Below, one piece after another: positions 58,201 through 61,200 of a stretch of DNA of 64,000 bases. Position 1 is the first letter of the stretch. Each line of letters opens with the position of its first letter. A program made the position numbers and the translations under genes. The notes under the pieces were generated by a model, which was given only the letters and a program-made list of their open reading frames with translations, was not told where the DNA came from and made no database searches. Source of the stretch: Atriophallophorus winterbourni (taxonomy: Eukaryota; Platyhelminthes; Trematoda; Plagiorchiida; Microphallidae); NCBI GenBank assembly GCA_013407085.1, contig JACCGJ010026004.1, positions 42,536-106,535 of the forward strand. Reading direction: 5' to 3'.

Positions 58201-61200
58201 CCAAACCTCAAAATGGGACCCCGGCGCGCGCGAAGGGAAAAAATCCGCGCCCCTTAGGGTAGACTTTTGAGTCAAAGGCTCCGGGTGGGGTCCCCTAAGC
58301 CAACCCCCTACTTCGGCCTTGGCAACCGTGTAGTATGTCGCCTTCAACAAGAACCATGGAACCTACATATTTCTTTCATCATGTACCCTCTTCATGGTAT
58401 ACTTGTTGGCACCTCGTCTGTAAAGACTTGCGTAATAAATGAAAATAAAATATCAGGCCCGGATGGTGAAAATTCTGATTTATCATCAACCGCATCAAAA
58501 TTGTTCATTTTCATGCATTTTCATCGCACATCCCACGAGCGGTTTCGTGCTATTTCAACACATGAGGTAGGGACAGTACGACCCCAATGCGAATGCATTG
58601 ACCCAGTGGAGAAATGGTAAACAAGTTACGTGTGTAAGCCATTGTTAGATAAGGTCGGCACCACCAACCTGTTTAAACACTTGTGCCAAAGAAGAAGAAG
58701 AAGAAGAAGAAGAAGAATGACGCAGGCAGAATGTGTTAAACCAATAATCATGAGCGAAAATACTCATTCGCATGCATAACAAACACACCCCACATGTGTT
58801 GTTAATGTGGATTTTAGTTCAATACCACGAGGTTAACTTCATTCACATTTGATTGAACAGGTTGGTCGTACCGACCTTATCAACTAGTAACAACTTGTTT
58901 ATCATTCTTTCAATCTTTTAAGCGCATGCGAATCCTGATCTTACCGTCCCTACGTGATAAAGGCAAAGAGGGCGAAACCCGTAGTGGGGTGTGTGATGGA
59001 ACTGCATGCAAATGAGCATTTTTGTTTGTAGTCATGGGTTTAACCTCATTTGCAGGTTTCTGGAACATGAGTTTAAACAAGTTGGTCGTACCAACCTTAT
59101 CCAACAGGAGCAAACGAGCGCAACTTGTTAACGATATCAATTAGCATCACGTGCGTGTGTAAACTGTTTCAAAATGGTTCATCCCAGATAGAAAATGTGT
59201 ATTTGCTCCAGGTCAACCAGAGAAATTATCCTTATTTGTAACTTCTATCATGATATATATATATATATATATACGATGAAATACTTTGTTCTACGTTAAG
59301 AATTGTTTGTGTGAGCTGCTAAATCCTGCCAATACAAATATTTTCCTGGGACTTCTGTGAACTACCGCATCGTGTGCAGATTTATAAAAAAATTTAGCGT
59401 CTGCCAATGTTTTAAAATATGGAATGAAAGTTTATTTATGAGTACGATCACTCCACTGTTTTAATGCACTCATCTTCTAATTTAACTTTAAAGATCAAAT
59501 GAGTGTATGTAGCACAAAGATTTGTGTGTTTGATGAAAAGTATGTAATTACGGATAGTTTATCTGTTCATATCAAGTTTTTGTTATGATCACAACCCCCC
59601 AAAACACGAAAACTGTATTCCCACTCATCAACGTCTGCTCACATTTTGACTGGACATTTGAATTTTGGTTCAGAGTTAATGAAACGGAACAAAATTATCC
59701 AGTGGGCATGAATTCTTGCAGAAATGCAAGATGGGCCGATGTCATGTTCCAGGTTTCGTGCGCATTTACGCGTGGACGTAACCAATATGTTCGACCACAA
59801 CCTCATTTGAAAAATGGTGATATGACTTATATATAGACCGAAGTAATAAATATTCTAAGTCATTCGCTTGTAATATTTAATCGCAATGAACGCTTGTACT
59901 AAGTCAGTGAATAATAAAGTGCATCCCTATACGTAAGCCCGGCCACCAAAGTGCACATCAATTAATGTATAATTTGATGACGATAATCCTGCCGTCAATC
60001 CAAATATTCTTCGTATTCAACACGGATCAATAGTCTGCTGCTACACAGGGTTCGTACAACGAACCACCATGTTCAAACACAGAATCACTGAACCTAATTA
60101 TACTGTCTCCACCCGATGACGGCAAACAGCCAGAAACCGGTAGTAGAGTGTCGTTTCGGGGTGTGTGAGCAACACATCACTTTGGTCATCCATAAGCGCC
60201 TTGAGTGTTTGACCACGAATCACTATGTGATTCTGTGTTTGAGCATCGTGGTTCGTTGTACGAACCCTATACAACAGTGGCATTCAAGTATATACTTGTT
60301 TACCATTTATCCACTGTTTCAAGGCTCACTGAACCTAATCTTACTGTCTCCACCTGATGACGGCAAACAGCCAGAAACTGGTAGTAAAGTGTAAGTGCGG
60401 GGGCTGTGAGCAACACATCACTTTGATCTGCTGTTATCTTCTACCACCTTTGCAAATATGTCACGAAATCATAAAGACAAACTTCAAATCCCACCGAGTT
60501 TGTCCATATGGGATACGACCTATACTAGTTGTTGTACAAATCACCAGAGGAATTCCAGACGTCTTATGAGGAAAAATACATCAAAAATCCAAATTCACAT
60601 ATATTTCAAACACACACCCCACATTCGCCTTTGTACACTTTTTGTACACGTCGGGTATTGGGCATTCCGCTCAGTATCCACATGCCGTTTAGGCTGTGGG
60701 GAAATGGTAAAATAAGGTTGGAACGACCAAGATGTACAATCACAGTTGTCCACATAAATGTGCATATGGTTAAACTCATGAAACGTCTTAAAACATGAAT
60801 GAAATGCCATATTACCGAATCAACTTGCAAAGATATTGATTGCATTTCTGGACATTTCGAACTTTGATATGTTTGTAGTCGATCAATTCGAGAAATCCTC
60901 GAAGTTGCCTTACAGATTTGTTGCAATTATTACGTAGGGTTCGTACAACGAACGACGATGTTAAAACACAGAATCACAAAGGGATTCTTGGCCAAGCACT
61001 CAAGGCGCTTATGGATGACCAAAGTAATGTGTTGCTCACGTGGTTCGTTGTACGAACCCTATGTAACAGTTGGGAAACAAGTATAACTTTGTTTACCGCT
61101 TTTCCACTGCTTCAAGGCTCACGGAACCTGATCTTACTGTCTCCACCTGACGACGGCAAACAGCCAGAAACCGATAGTGGTGTGTAAGGGATGAGGATGT

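Noticed and set aside
57981..58350. Protein-coding gene in the GC-rich island
   Set aside because: Several overlapping frames on both strands without homology. GC richness alone explains them, and the unit is bounded by target-site duplications and an A-rich tail.
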